Source: Phycisphaerae bacterium (lineage in GTDB: Bacteria > Planctomycetota > Phycisphaerae > Sedimentisphaerales > Anaerobacaceae). From it: DNA of 64,000 nucleotides. A program made the position numbers and the translations under genes. The notes below the pieces were generated by a model. The model saw only the letters and a program-made list of their open reading frames with translations, did no database searches and was not told the origin of the DNA. The stretch spans positions 24,792 through 88,791 of the forward strand of contig JAUWAY010000005.1 in the NCBI GenBank assembly GCA_030601845.1, given 5' to 3'. This document shows positions 1-9,285 of the stretch, one piece after another. The first letter of the stretch is position 1, and each line of letters opens with the position of its first letter.

Positions 1-520
1 CCGCTTCGACAATGGCGATACAGCCATTGGCGTAATAACAGATATTTTTTCGAATCTTGTCCAAAAGGTTCAATCGTCCACAAATATCCTCCCACAATCC
101 TTTCAGACAATCTATGACCGAGACACCAACACGCACACCTGGCCTGGCCATATCTTCGACGCAGCGTATATTCTTTGGGTTGCCCGCAGGGACAATAATA
201 GCCGAATTACGGTAAGCTATGGTACGACGCTGGCCTCTTTGCACAATCCCTCGAACCTCCCCGTCATCAAGCAGATACTCGGCCCCAGCTATGGCAAGGT
301 CGTGTATTCCGGCATCGGCAATTTCCAACAGGAAATCATCGCCGCCGGTCTCTCCTGTAGCCTCTTCAGCGACCGGTTTGGCACAATGGCGACTACAGAC
401 GCTGATTTCTACCTTGATGCCGGTCTGCTCCTCAAACAACTTGGCGGCTTTTTCCAAGGGCGCCGCACATGCCCTGGCACTGAAAATACGCACAGTGGTG
501 TTGTCAGGTTCCTGGCTCAT
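1..520 (-). CDS. Periplasmic substrate-binding protein, molybdate/tungstate-type (partial, runs off the window edge)
   Basis: Reverse-strand reading from the ATG at 518-520: MSQEPDNTTVRIFSARACAAPLEKAAKLFEEQTGIKVEISV...; 'VPAGNPKNI...ARPGVRVGV' matches the motifs in the three downstream paralogs. Overlaps the end of the TauE ORF. Confidence 0.7.
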   Translation of the reverse strand, partial: MSQEPDNTTVRIFSARACAAPLEKAAKLFEEQTGIKVEISVCSRHCAKPVAEEATGETGGDDFLLEIADAGIHDLAIAGAEYLLDDGEVRGIVQRGQRRTIAYRNSAIIVPAGNPKNIRCVEDMARPGVRVGVSVIDCLKGLWEDICGRLNLLDKIRKNICYYANGCIAIVEA

Positions 521-980
521 TTTTTATACCTCCATGTTCAACTGAACTTACACTTTCTTGATTTATCAAACTGTTATTAACATCAGGTTGTTTTGGTCCT
601 GACGAACTTATAAACAATATCACAGCCGCTATTACCATCACAACCGCAAATACTTTCCCTAGTATATGGTTCGGAAGCCGACCGGCTAATTCCGTCCCTG
701 CTAACGTACCGGCCACAGCGCCGCAGATAATCAACCCGATAACCACTGCATTCATCTCGATTTGTGGATTCTTCCAGTACCGCAGCGCCCCGACCAGCGC
801 CATCGGCACCATCACCGCCAGAGACATCCCCTGGGCGCTTTTCTGTCCAAAGCTGCAAACTAACACAAGCGTGGGCACAAGTATAATACCTGCGCCTATT
901 CCCAGGGTGCCGCTGAGAATACCCGCTCCGACACCTAACAAAACAAAAACCCACCACGGATTAGATAACTGTCCTATCAT
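504..980 (-). CDS. Sulfite exporter TauE/SafE family (half-size, about 158 aa) membrane protein
   Basis: ORF 504-1031; likely start MIGQLSNPWWVFVLLGVGAGILSGTLGIGAGIILVPTLV, a TauE/SafE-type N-terminal motif with hydrophobic segments. Confidence 0.65.
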   Translation of the reverse strand: MIGQLSNPWWVFVLLGVGAGILSGTLGIGAGIILVPTLVLVCSFGQKSAQGMSLAVMVPMALVGALRYWKNPQIEMNAVVIGLIICGAVAGTLAGTELAGRLPNHILGKVFAVVMVIAAVILFISSSGPKQPDVNNSLINQESVSSVEHGGIKNEPGT

Positions 981-1188
981 AATTGATCTCCAAAATATTT
1001 CCGATGATATTGATATCTGCTTTTGCCACAAAGATTATAGCAGGTCACACTACTATTTGCATTACAAATACTCACAAACAACTCTCCAATCTGTCGGAAT
1101 ATCGCACAAAACCTAATATCCTTTACAGCTTTATGAAAAAAAACTGCTCCAAACCGCAACTAAGCTGCGCTCGCTGTAAAATTCATTT

Positions 1189-1977
1189 TTATTTCGGAGG
1201 CTCAACGCTGTAAAGATGTTTTTTGAAGATGGCCCTTCCTTGCTCGGACGCAGCGAATTCCACAAATTTTTCGGCCAGTTCTCTATTTTTGGTAAATTTC
1301 AGCACACCTATATCCACGGTGGAAATCACATTTTTATCAACAGGGATGGTGATTTCCTCGCCGTGTTCGCTGTAGTATCGGGCAATGGCATCCCAGACAA
1401 TAACTGCATCGAGGGCTTTCGCCTGGATTTGCATGCCGAGCACGTTGACGGTAGCCGCTTGAAACTTGAGGTTCTTTTCAACATCTGTCCACGAAATTTT
1501 ATTCTTTTCGAAAATATTTTTTGCAATACGACCTACCGGCAAATTGCAAGGGTGTCCCAGACCCAGTTTTATACCGGGCTTTATCAGACCGTGCAAGCTG
1601 CTAATCTTCTTTGGATTACCTTTTTGAACCAAAATGGTTGGTATAAAATAGCAAACTGATTTTTGAGAGAGAATTAGCCCCTCTTCGCCGGCTTGATTGA
1701 CATATTGCTTGTCACCGGGCATATACAGGTCGCCTTGACTACTCAGGTTTATTTTTGATAAAAGCACCTCGGCGCCAGCGTAATCGGGAACGATTTTAGC
1801 GCCATATTTACCCTCAAAAGTTTCAACCAGTTCATCCGCTGGCGGGCGAATCCCGGCGCCGCAAAAAAGCAACAGTTCCGTTTCTTCTGACGGGTACTTT
1901 TCAGGGTGTTTTTTTTCGCAGCCGAGCATTAAACCAACTGTAACGACAAAAACAGTCAAAAAAAGTGTGACTCTCAT
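1189..1977 (-). CDS. Extracellular substrate-binding lipoprotein (molybdate-type), paralog C
   Basis: Start MRVTLFLTVFVVTVGLMLGCEKK (lipobox); ELLLFCGAGIRPPADELVETF...VQKGNPKKISSL; closely similar to 2021-2782. Confidence 0.75.
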   Translation of the reverse strand: MRVTLFLTVFVVTVGLMLGCEKKHPEKYPSEETELLLFCGAGIRPPADELVETFEGKYGAKIVPDYAGAEVLLSKINLSSQGDLYMPGDKQYVNQAGEEGLILSQKSVCYFIPTILVQKGNPKKISSLHGLIKPGIKLGLGHPCNLPVGRIAKNIFEKNKISWTDVEKNLKFQAATVNVLGMQIQAKALDAVIVWDAIARYYSEHGEEITIPVDKNVISTVDIGVLKFTKNRELAEKFVEFAASEQGRAIFKKHLYSVEPPK

Positions 1978-2020
1978 GGGTATTTGCCCTTTCAGTAACA
2001 CAGTTGCCGGGCCGTCATTA

Positions 2021-2782
2021 TTATTGAGGAGGCTCGACAGTGTAATTGTGTTTTCTGAAGATGTTACGGCCACGCGCCGAGGCAGCGAATTCCACAAATT
2101 CTTCAGCCAGCGAGCGGTTCTTGGTAAAAGAAAGCACACCTATATCCACGGTGGAAATCACATTTTTCTCAACAAGGATGGGGATTTCCTCACCGTACTC
2201 ACTGTAGTATTGGGCAATGGCATCCCAGACAATGACGGCATCGAGTGAGGTGGCCTGAATCTGCATTCCCAGCTCATTGACCGTCAGGGACTGGAATTTG
2301 AGGTTTTTTTCGACCTCGGCCCAGGCGATATTGTTTTTGGCAAATATTCTTTTGCACTTTCGGCCAATTGCGCAGGCCTTCTCATCGCCCAGCCCTAACT
2401 TCACACCAGGCTTGAGTAAATCTTCTAAGCTAGAGATATTCTTTGGATTGCCTTTTTGCACCAGAATTGTGGGTACAAAGTAGCAGACCGACCGTTGCGA
2501 AAGGATCATACCTTCCCGGGCGGCCTGCTCGACATAGTGTTTGTCGCCGGGCATATACAGGTCACCCCGGCGAACAAGCCTTATTGTTGACAGCAGCGTT
2601 TCGCTGCCAGCGTAATCAGTGGCAATTTTGACCCCATGTTCGCGTCTGAAAGTTTCAACCAGTTCCTCTGCCGGCGGGCGAATCCCGGCACCACAATAAA
2701 GTAGTAACTCTTTACTTTTCCTGCTGCAGCCGGCAAACATTACAGCTGCGACGAGAGTTATAGCCAATATTATTCGCTTCAT
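2021..2782 (-). CDS. Extracellular substrate-binding lipoprotein (molybdate-type), paralog B
   Basis: MKRIILAITLVAAVMFAGCSRKSKELLLYCGAGIRPPAEELVETFRREHGVKI...; lipobox and SBP motifs. Confidence 0.78.
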   Translation of the reverse strand: MKRIILAITLVAAVMFAGCSRKSKELLLYCGAGIRPPAEELVETFRREHGVKIATDYAGSETLLSTIRLVRRGDLYMPGDKHYVEQAAREGMILSQRSVCYFVPTILVQKGNPKNISSLEDLLKPGVKLGLGDEKACAIGRKCKRIFAKNNIAWAEVEKNLKFQSLTVNELGMQIQATSLDAVIVWDAIAQYYSEYGEEIPILVEKNVISTVDIGVLSFTKNRSLAEEFVEFAASARGRNIFRKHNYTVEPPQ

Positions 2783-2800
2783 TTAGTCTTGTCTCCTCAG

Positions 2801-3589
2801 CTATTTTACATAGCCGTGCTCAGAGAAGATTTCCGGGCCCCTGTTTCGGGCAAATTCAATGAATTGTTTGAGCGATTCGGCTTCCTTGGAATAGCTCAAG
2901 CTAATAATATGCACGCCAATTTCCTTATCGTATTCATAAGGCGCAGGAACAATCTCCAGGCTGTCACGGAATGTATGGGCCACGCCGTTCCACATAATGA
3001 CCGCATCAACCGCCTGGGTTTTGAGCAAGTTTCCCAGGTTGCTGTGTCCTTTGGTCAGGCGGTTTTCGACGTTTTTCATCACCGCCTCCTTTATGCCTTT
3101 CTTGACCAGCAGGCCAAAGACCATTTCCCCGCAGGTAGAGTATTGCGGATTGCTCAGGGCTACTCTCACTCCGGGCCGGGTCAGGTCGTTTATGCCTGTT
3201 ATGCCTTTGGGGTTGCCTTTCTGCACCGCCACCACCGGCGCCACGAAACCCACCTGAACGTGATCTGCCAGGGCATTGGCGTCAGCGACGTAATCAAGGT
3301 ATGGGTCGTGAGTAACAAGGATGTCCCCCTCTCGGCCGGCCTTGACCAGAGGTAAAAAGTCCTCGCTGCCTGAAACCGTCGTAGTAACTTTAATGCCTGT
3401 TTTGGCGGTGAACTCCAAACATAGCTGTTCCATCGGCTTGGGGAATGAACTACCACATAAAAGCACAAGTTCGTTGTGTTTACCCTCCGTCTCTTTCTTG
3501 CTGCAACCAAATACGACCACTAAACCAAGTGCACCGGCTAAGAACAGAAGCGAAAGCATCTTCGCCATACATCTGTGTTTATCTGCCAT
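2801..3589 (-). CDS. Extracellular substrate-binding lipoprotein (molybdate-type), paralog A
   Basis: ORF 2801-3772; likely start MADKHRCMAKMLSLLFLAGALGLVVVFGCSKKE, NELVLLCGSSFPKPMEQLCLEFTAKTGIKV..., VAVQKGNPKGITGINDLTRPGVRVALSNP. Confidence 0.75.
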   Translation of the reverse strand: MADKHRCMAKMLSLLFLAGALGLVVVFGCSKKETEGKHNELVLLCGSSFPKPMEQLCLEFTAKTGIKVTTTVSGSEDFLPLVKAGREGDILVTHDPYLDYVADANALADHVQVGFVAPVVAVQKGNPKGITGINDLTRPGVRVALSNPQYSTCGEMVFGLLVKKGIKEAVMKNVENRLTKGHSNLGNLLKTQAVDAVIMWNGVAHTFRDSLEIVPAPYEYDKEIGVHIISLSYSKEAESLKQFIEFARNRGPEIFSEHGYVK

Positions 3590-3819
3590 TGCCTCTCCCC
3601 TTTTTGTTTTTAAGGTTACATATCTCGGCCCTAACAAATTGTCGACAAAGTTTACAGCGCGTATTATACAGCATAAAGGTTTTGGTGAAAAGACACAAAA
3701 TCGCCTGCCCAAGATGAGTGCATCAACCAGATTGTCAGCCAGATGCAATCCTGTTAATGCGCTTTTCTCCATAAAGATACGTGTACCATAAAGCTGCGCC
3801 TCGTCGACTATCTTAACAT

Positions 3820-4509
3820 ATGGCTCTAATCACAGTTATTCCCACTTGCCGCTGTCGGCGGGACCGACCCAGCCGAACTGCTGTTCATATCGCCATATCC
3901 GATAATTACAGTGGGGCATTCTATATACATTCGTCGGTGGGCGCGAATATAACAAACTGCACTATAAGTGATAATAGAGATTACCCTGCTGTTGTAAGCT
4001 TCCGAGGTCACGTTTATATTACTAATAACATAATATGGGCTAATGAGGGTGGGGACATTGGAACTGATTGCTGGAGTAAACATGCCGGACACGTCACGGC
4101 AAGTTTCAGTATTCTACAGTATGATTGGAAAGACGTAAGTCCGTGTGTCACTGTTAATAATTGTATTGTGGCAGACCCTTGTTTTGCCGACCCGTGCAGT
4201 GGTGATTTGCATCTAAAATCTCAGGCCGGTCGGTGGGACCCGAACAGCGAAAGCTGGGTTCAGGATGTGGTAACCAGCCCCGCTATAGATGCTGGGGACC
4301 CTGCCAGTCCGATAGGATTAGAGCCGTTTCCTAACGGTGGCATTATCAATATGGGGGCATACGGGGGAACTGAGGAGGCAAGCAAATCATATTTCGGCAC
4401 AGTGCCTTGTGAGACGATCGTTGCCGGCGATATAAACGGCGACTGCAGGGTGAACTTTTTAGACTTTCAGCTCATGGCTTTGCATTGGCTTAGAGATGAA
4501 AGCCCCTAA
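3820..4509 (+). pseudogene. C-terminal remnant of a right-handed beta-helix protein with a dockerin-like tail
   Basis: NCTISDNRDYPAVVSFRGHVYITNNIIWAN..., DSPAIDAGDP-like segment, C-term GDINGDCRVNFLDFQLMALHWL; no signal peptide or N-terminal repeats. Confidence 0.5.
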
Positions 4510-4721
4510 CAGCCGCATGTTCTACGAGCGTTAAAGCCCCACAAGGCTGCTTCCGTGAGATTCTGGGGGCTGGGCTTGAGGAGTTTTCGGGCACCTAAAA
4601 ACAGACACAGAGCCGAATACCCGCACTAAGGGGACAGGGGGATAAATATAGCTATAGCCTGACAAAATGTAGACTGCAACAGTAACCGCATGTTTTTTTT
4701 ATTCCATTACAACAAAACAAC

Positions 4722-4808
4722 GGAGAGGGCGGGATTCGAACCCGCGGTAGGGACAAGCCCTACACAGCCTTTCCAAGGCTGCTCGATAAGCCACTCCGAC
4801 ACCTCTCC
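4722..4808 (-). tRNA. tRNA-Ser(GGA)
   Basis: Reverse complement folds: GGAGAGG...GGGTTCGAATCCC...CCTCTCC with anticodon loop TTGGAAA and a long variable arm. Confidence 0.95.
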
Positions 4809-4996
4809 AAAACGATTTACTATTGACTATTTTCTATTTACTATTACTTTAGTATAGCGGTAGAATGAAAAGTTTGCAATTGGAATCTGTCGTAAGGCTG
4901 GAGCTTCGCATCGCTGAACTAAATGAGGCAGTCAAAAACAAGTAAACATAATAAGCTGAGACTCTGAATTTACGTGGTCTAAGGAAAGGAGTAACT

Positions 4997-5554
4997 ATGA
5001 AAGTAATTCGACAAATTGGCTCGCTGGCGTTTGTTGCAGGGCTGTTCATTGTGATATTTGCCGGCGTACCGTGGCACGTGCTCGTTGAAGATGACCCGGT
5101 CATCCCCTGGTGGCTGCGGATAGCGGTCTTCTGCCTTCTCGGCGGTATCCTTGTGGTCCTGCTGACGGTGGCTCTGGAACAAAGGAAATTCAAGAGTCTG
5201 ACAGAGGCGCCACTGCCTGCCGAATCTGAAGCGGGAGTTTTGCTGATGAATTCCACAGAGATACCCGGCCGCCAGACACGTGAGATTTTAGGTCTCGTCC
5301 AGGGCCATACAGTATTTGCTATCTGGCTTGGCAAGGACCTGTCCGCCATAGTGAGGTTAATCCTCGGCGGCGAATTGACTGAATACACAGAGATGATGGG
5401 AAGGGCTCGGGCAGTAGCTACTAATAGAATGATGGCCAAAGCAGTAGAGATGGGAGCGGATGCGATAATCAATGTTCGCTATATGACTACCAGTGTTGTG
5501 GGCAGTGCCGCTGAACTTTTAGCTTACGGCACGGCTGTCAAGCTCAGCGAATAG
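4997..5554 (+). CDS. YbjQ/heavy-metal-binding-like (DUF74) domain membrane protein
   Basis: C-terminal EIPGRQTREILGLVQGHTV...GELTEYTEMMGRARAVATNRMMAKAVEMGADAIINVRYMTTS is typical of the YbjQ family; two N-terminal TM segments. Confidence 0.8.
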   Translation: MKVIRQIGSLAFVAGLFIVIFAGVPWHVLVEDDPVIPWWLRIAVFCLLGGILVVLLTVALEQRKFKSLTEAPLPAESEAGVLLMNSTEIPGRQTREILGLVQGHTVFAIWLGKDLSAIVRLILGGELTEYTEMMGRARAVATNRMMAKAVEMGADAIINVRYMTTSVVGSAAELLAYGTAVKLSE

Positions 5555-5558
5555 ACCT

Positions 5559-6038
5559 TTATTGATTGTTTTTTTTCTCTATTCGCCGTTTTGCAAAGAA
5601 TTCCTGCAGCTGCTGACTGCATTGCTCTGCTAATACACCGCTTGTAACTTCAAGGCGGTGATTTAACCGGTCATCCTGAACGATATTATACAAACTTTTG
5701 CACGCTCCTGCTTTTGGGTCATCGCAGCCATATACTAATCTGTCCATTCTGCTCAGCACCAGCGCCCCGGCACACATAGGACAAGGCTCCAAGGTAACGT
5801 ACATCGTACATCCGTTCAAATGCCAGTTTTCCTTATACGCTGCCGCCTGCGTTAGAGCAACAATTTCAGCGTGAGCCGTCGGGTCCTGCAACTGCTGCCT
5901 TTGATTATATGCCTTTGCGATTATCTGGTTTTTATAAACGATGACCGCCCCTATGGGCACATCGCCGTTTTCCTCGGCTATGGCCGCAGCCGAAATAGCC
6001 GCCCGCATAAATCGCTGGTCTTCTTTGCTATTACCCAT
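5559..6038 (-). CDS. tadA: tRNA-specific adenosine deaminase
   Basis: DPTAHAEIVAL ... TLEPCPMCAGALVLSRMDRLVYGCDDPKAGACKS: HAE and PCxxC motifs. Confidence 0.92.
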   Translation of the reverse strand: MGNSKEDQRFMRAAISAAAIAEENGDVPIGAVIVYKNQIIAKAYNQRQQLQDPTAHAEIVALTQAAAYKENWHLNGCTMYVTLEPCPMCAGALVLSRMDRLVYGCDDPKAGACKSLYNIVQDDRLNHRLEVTSGVLAEQCSQQLQEFFAKRRIEKKNNQ

Positions 6039-6082
6039 TATTCAATAATCAATAGCCAATAGAAAATAATAAATAAAAAAAT

Positions 6083-6154
6083 ACCCCCAAGGGGAGTCGA
6101 ACCCCTGTCTCCAGGATGAGAACCTGATATCCTAGGCCACTAGACGATGGGGGC
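6083..6154 (-). tRNA. tRNA-Glu(CTC)
   Basis: Reverse complement GCCCCCATCGTCTAGTGG...CAGGTTCTCATCCTG...GGTTCGACTCC...GGGGGT; loop TTCTCAT. Confidence 0.93.
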
Positions 6155-6180
6155 AAAGCAATTTACTATTTTCTATTAAA

Positions 6181-6254
6181 TAGCGGCGGTTGGACTCGAA
6201 CCAACGACCCTGGGCTTATGAATCCCATGCTCTAACCAGCTGAGCTACGCCGCC
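6181..6254 (-). tRNA. tRNA-Met(CAT) (elongator Met; Ile2-type CAT not excluded)
   Basis: Reverse complement GGCGGCGTAGCTCAGCTGGTTAGAGC...TTCATAA...GGTTCGAGTCC...; anticodon CAT. Confidence 0.9.
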
Positions 6255-6366
6255 AAAATCTTCATATACCCCAAATCCGCCGATAATTTACAAAATCCCA
6301 CCCTATATTGCAAGAAAATCTTTTGTCTTTATCCCACCGTAACATTGTTATATTTAGCAAAAATTA

Positions 6367-6396
6367 TTGACATACTGTTGGGATTAGATTAGTTTT
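6367..6396 (+). promoter_or_regulatory. Possible sigma70-like promoter of rpsB
   Basis: TTGACA, a 17-nt spacer, then TAGTTT, upstream of rpsB. Pattern only. Confidence 0.3.
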
Positions 6397-6461
6397 GCGA
6401 TTCTGGCTGTCCGTATGTGACAGGTGAATGTAAGTTTTCCAAATTTGTTTGGAGGTTTTTT

Positions 6462-7328
6462 GTGGCTAAAGAGCTGGTTCGTGAACTCATTAACGCTGGG
6501 GTGCATTTCGGGCACAGCGTCAGCCGCTGGAATCCCAAAATGGCCCCGTTTATCTTCGCAAAACGCGGCAATATCCATATTATCGATGTTAAGAAAACCT
6601 TAAAGGGGTTGCTGATAGCTAAAAAGCTTCTTACCGAGGTGGTTTCGTCGGGAAAAGATGTTGTTTTTGTAGGCACGAAGCGTCAGGCCCAAAAGGTCGT
6701 TGAGGCCGTCGCCGAGAGGTGCGGAATGCACTACGTTTCCCAGCGTTGGCTTGGCGGGATGCTTACCAATTTCAGAACCATACGCTCTCGCCTACAAAGA
6801 TTGCAGGAGCTGGAAGCCATGCAGGCCGATGGAGCGCTTGAGAGCGAGAGCAAAAAGCATGCGTCCCGGCTCAAACGCGAGATGAGAAAGATAAAAGCCA
6901 ATTTGCAGGGCATTCGGAACATGTCTCGTCTGCCAGGTGCCGTTGTAGTTGTTGATGCAAAAAAGGAATCTATTGCCCTGCATGAAGCAGAAAAGCTGGG
7001 GATTGCGACGGTCGGGCTTATCGACACGGATTCCAACCCTGATACGGTGGATGTGGCCATCCCGGCGAATGATGATTCTATCAGAGCAATTGAGTTGATA
7101 CTCAACGAGCTGGCTGATGCCGTAGCGATTGGCAAGACGATGATTTCAGCCCGGCCCGAACCGACACCAAGGCCGAAGCGAGCCCGTCCGCGAAGACGGC
7201 TGGCATTGGCGCATGCCGACGAAGGCGAATCCGAGACTGTTACAGCCGTCGAGGAAACCTCAGCGGAGACTCCAGAATCGGCCTCGCAAGAAAGTGAAAC
7301 CCAGCAGCAACCATCAGAACAGTCCTGA
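6462..7328 (+). CDS. rpsB: 30S ribosomal protein S2
   Basis: GTG start preceded by GGAGG; VAKELVRELINAGVHFGHSVSRWNPKMAPFIFAKRGNIHIIDVKKT; acidic/proline-rich C-terminal extension. Confidence 0.96.
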   Translation: MAKELVRELINAGVHFGHSVSRWNPKMAPFIFAKRGNIHIIDVKKTLKGLLIAKKLLTEVVSSGKDVVFVGTKRQAQKVVEAVAERCGMHYVSQRWLGGMLTNFRTIRSRLQRLQELEAMQADGALESESKKHASRLKREMRKIKANLQGIRNMSRLPGAVVVVDAKKESIALHEAEKLGIATVGLIDTDSNPDTVDVAIPANDDSIRAIELILNELADAVAIGKTMISARPEPTPRPKRARPRRRLALAHADEGESETVTAVEETSAETPESASQESETQQQPSEQS

Positions 7329-7540
7329 AAAGATAAATACGAAATCCAAAGCACGAGAGAAGAAATCAAAAATTAAAATGCAAAAAGAGAGGTTGTCTTC
7401 CCCGGGAGTAGATTTCGCCGCCCGCAATGACATTTTGCATTTTGATATGTAATTTTGATACTTGATTTTTGATATTTACTTTTATTTTCGGATTTCGATA
7501 TTCGAGTTTCGGATTTATATGAGATAGGAGTCTTAAAATA

Positions 7541-8410
7541 ATGGAAATTTCAGCTTCGATGGTGGCTAAACTTCGCAAGATGAGCGGACAAGGAATGATG
7601 GACTGCAAAAAGGCGCTTCAAGAAGCCGACGGCGACTTTGACCAGGCCATAGGAATACTTAGAAAAAAAGGCCTTGCAACTTTAGCAAAGCGTGCAGAAC
7701 GGGAAACCTCCGAGGGAACTATTGTCTCCTGGGAAAGCGACGCTCTAAAGATGGCAGGTTTGGCTGTACTTCGCTGCGAGACTGATTTTGTAGCCAACAG
7801 CAACAACTTTAGGGCTATGGTAGAAGCCATCGAGAAGGCTGTACAGGAGTGCGACGCCGATGAAGGTGCAAAGAATCTTCTTGACACTGCTGTTGACGGT
7901 AAGAAGCTGGACGACATGCGGATGGAGGTAGCCAGTAAAACTGGTGAGAAAATACACATGGTTGAGGAAGAATACGTAAGATATAAGCTCGATGGCCCGG
8001 GACTTATACGTACATACATTCATTTCAACGGAAAAGTTGGGGCGATGGTTGAGATTGAGACCAGCGATGAAACAACAGCGGCGGCAGATGCGCTAAAGCA
8101 AACCGCATCCGATATTGCGATGCACATTACCGCCACGAATCCCTTAGCTTTGGATAAAGACGGTATTGACCCCGAAACAATCCAGCGCGAGAAAGCGATT
8201 TTCGCCGAGCAGGTCAAAAACAAGCCCACAAACATCATAGATAAAATCGTTGAAGGCAAGTTGAAAAAGTTCTTTGCGGAGAATTGTCTTTTGGAGCAAG
8301 CGTTTGTCAAGGACGACAGCAAATCTGTCGCCCAGGTTCTCGCCGAAGCCGCAAAACAGGCCAACGGTGAGGCAAAAATAAAAAGATTCACCAGATTCGA
8401 AGTCGGATGA
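7541..8410 (+). CDS. tsf: Translation elongation factor Ts
   Basis: MEISASMVAKLRKMSGQGMMDCKKALQEADGDFDQAIGILRKKGLATLAKRAER... Confidence 0.96.
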   Translation: MEISASMVAKLRKMSGQGMMDCKKALQEADGDFDQAIGILRKKGLATLAKRAERETSEGTIVSWESDALKMAGLAVLRCETDFVANSNNFRAMVEAIEKAVQECDADEGAKNLLDTAVDGKKLDDMRMEVASKTGEKIHMVEEEYVRYKLDGPGLIRTYIHFNGKVGAMVEIETSDETTAAADALKQTASDIAMHITATNPLALDKDGIDPETIQREKAIFAEQVKNKPTNIIDKIVEGKLKKFFAENCLLEQAFVKDDSKSVAQVLAEAAKQANGEAKIKRFTRFEVG

Positions 8411-8456
8411 AAAGTGTATCTCGAACGAGATATGAACTACAAGATACGAGAAATAA

Positions 8457-9173
8457 ATGGCAAAGAGCAAATATAAGCGGGTGTTGTTGAAACTTTCGGG
8501 CGAAAGTTTTTGCAAGCCGGGGGGCTTTGGCATTGACGGCTCTGCGCTTAAGTCGATTGCTGAAAGGATATTAGAGACCTGCAAGCTCGGCCCGCAGATC
8601 GCCGTGGTGGTTGGAGCAGGCAATTTCCTTAGAGGAAAGAACTTTTCCCAGGTAAGCGGTATACCCAGAAACACGGCCGATTATATGGGGATGTTGGCCA
8701 CCATTATCAATGCCTGTGCCCTGCAGGAGACGCTTGAGAAGTTAGGTCAGCCAACGAGGGTCCTCAGTGCGATAGATGTTGCGGCGATGTGTGAGCCGTT
8801 CATTCGCAGAAGGGCCCTTCGGCACCTTGAGCAAGGAAGGGTCGCAATATTGGCGGGCGGAACCGGAAATCCTTTCTTTACAACCGACACCTGCGCGGCT
8901 TTAAGGGCCTCAGAACTCGATGCGGACCTGCTGATTAAGGCAACAAAAGTTGATGGTGTTTACAGCGACGACCCCGAGAAAAATCCTAACGCACTGCTGT
9001 TCGAAAAATTATCTTTTAACGATTTGTTAAAGAAAAACCTCAGGGTAATGGACCACTCGGCGATAAGCCTTTGTCGGGATAACGGAATTCGGATTATCGT
9101 TTTGAATATCTTCAAAGAGGGTAACTTGGTAAAGGCGCTTTGCGGCCAGCACGTCGGCACATTGATTTGCTGA
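8457..9173 (+). CDS. pyrH: UMP kinase
   Basis: YKRVLLKLSGESF...AVVVGAGNFLRG...GGTGNPFFTTDTCAALRASELDADLLIKATKVDGVYSDDP. Confidence 0.96.
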   Translation: MAKSKYKRVLLKLSGESFCKPGGFGIDGSALKSIAERILETCKLGPQIAVVVGAGNFLRGKNFSQVSGIPRNTADYMGMLATIINACALQETLEKLGQPTRVLSAIDVAAMCEPFIRRRALRHLEQGRVAILAGGTGNPFFTTDTCAALRASELDADLLIKATKVDGVYSDDPEKNPNALLFEKLSFNDLLKKNLRVMDHSAISLCRDNGIRIIVLNIFKEGNLVKALCGQHVGTLIC

Positions 9174-9285
9174 GTGTGGCGTAAAATTCACTGCACTGGG
9201 TAGAGGTAAGTAAGATTAAAGCCGCCTCTCAAAGGCGAATCTATCAAAACTGCTGTAACTTAAATAGAATTCAAGAAGTGAAAAG

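Noticed and set aside
504-506. TGA at the end of the TauE ORF as a selenocysteine codon
   Set aside because: The downstream SBP ATG overlaps there in another frame, and no SECIS-like hairpin was evident; simple overlap is the better explanation.
4849-5472. 207-aa minus ORF
   Set aside because: Antisense of the YbjQ-like gene; composition is Ser/Thr/Arg-rich shadow ORF.
6731-7369. 212-aa minus ORF opposite rpsB
   Set aside because: Shadow ORF of rpsB.
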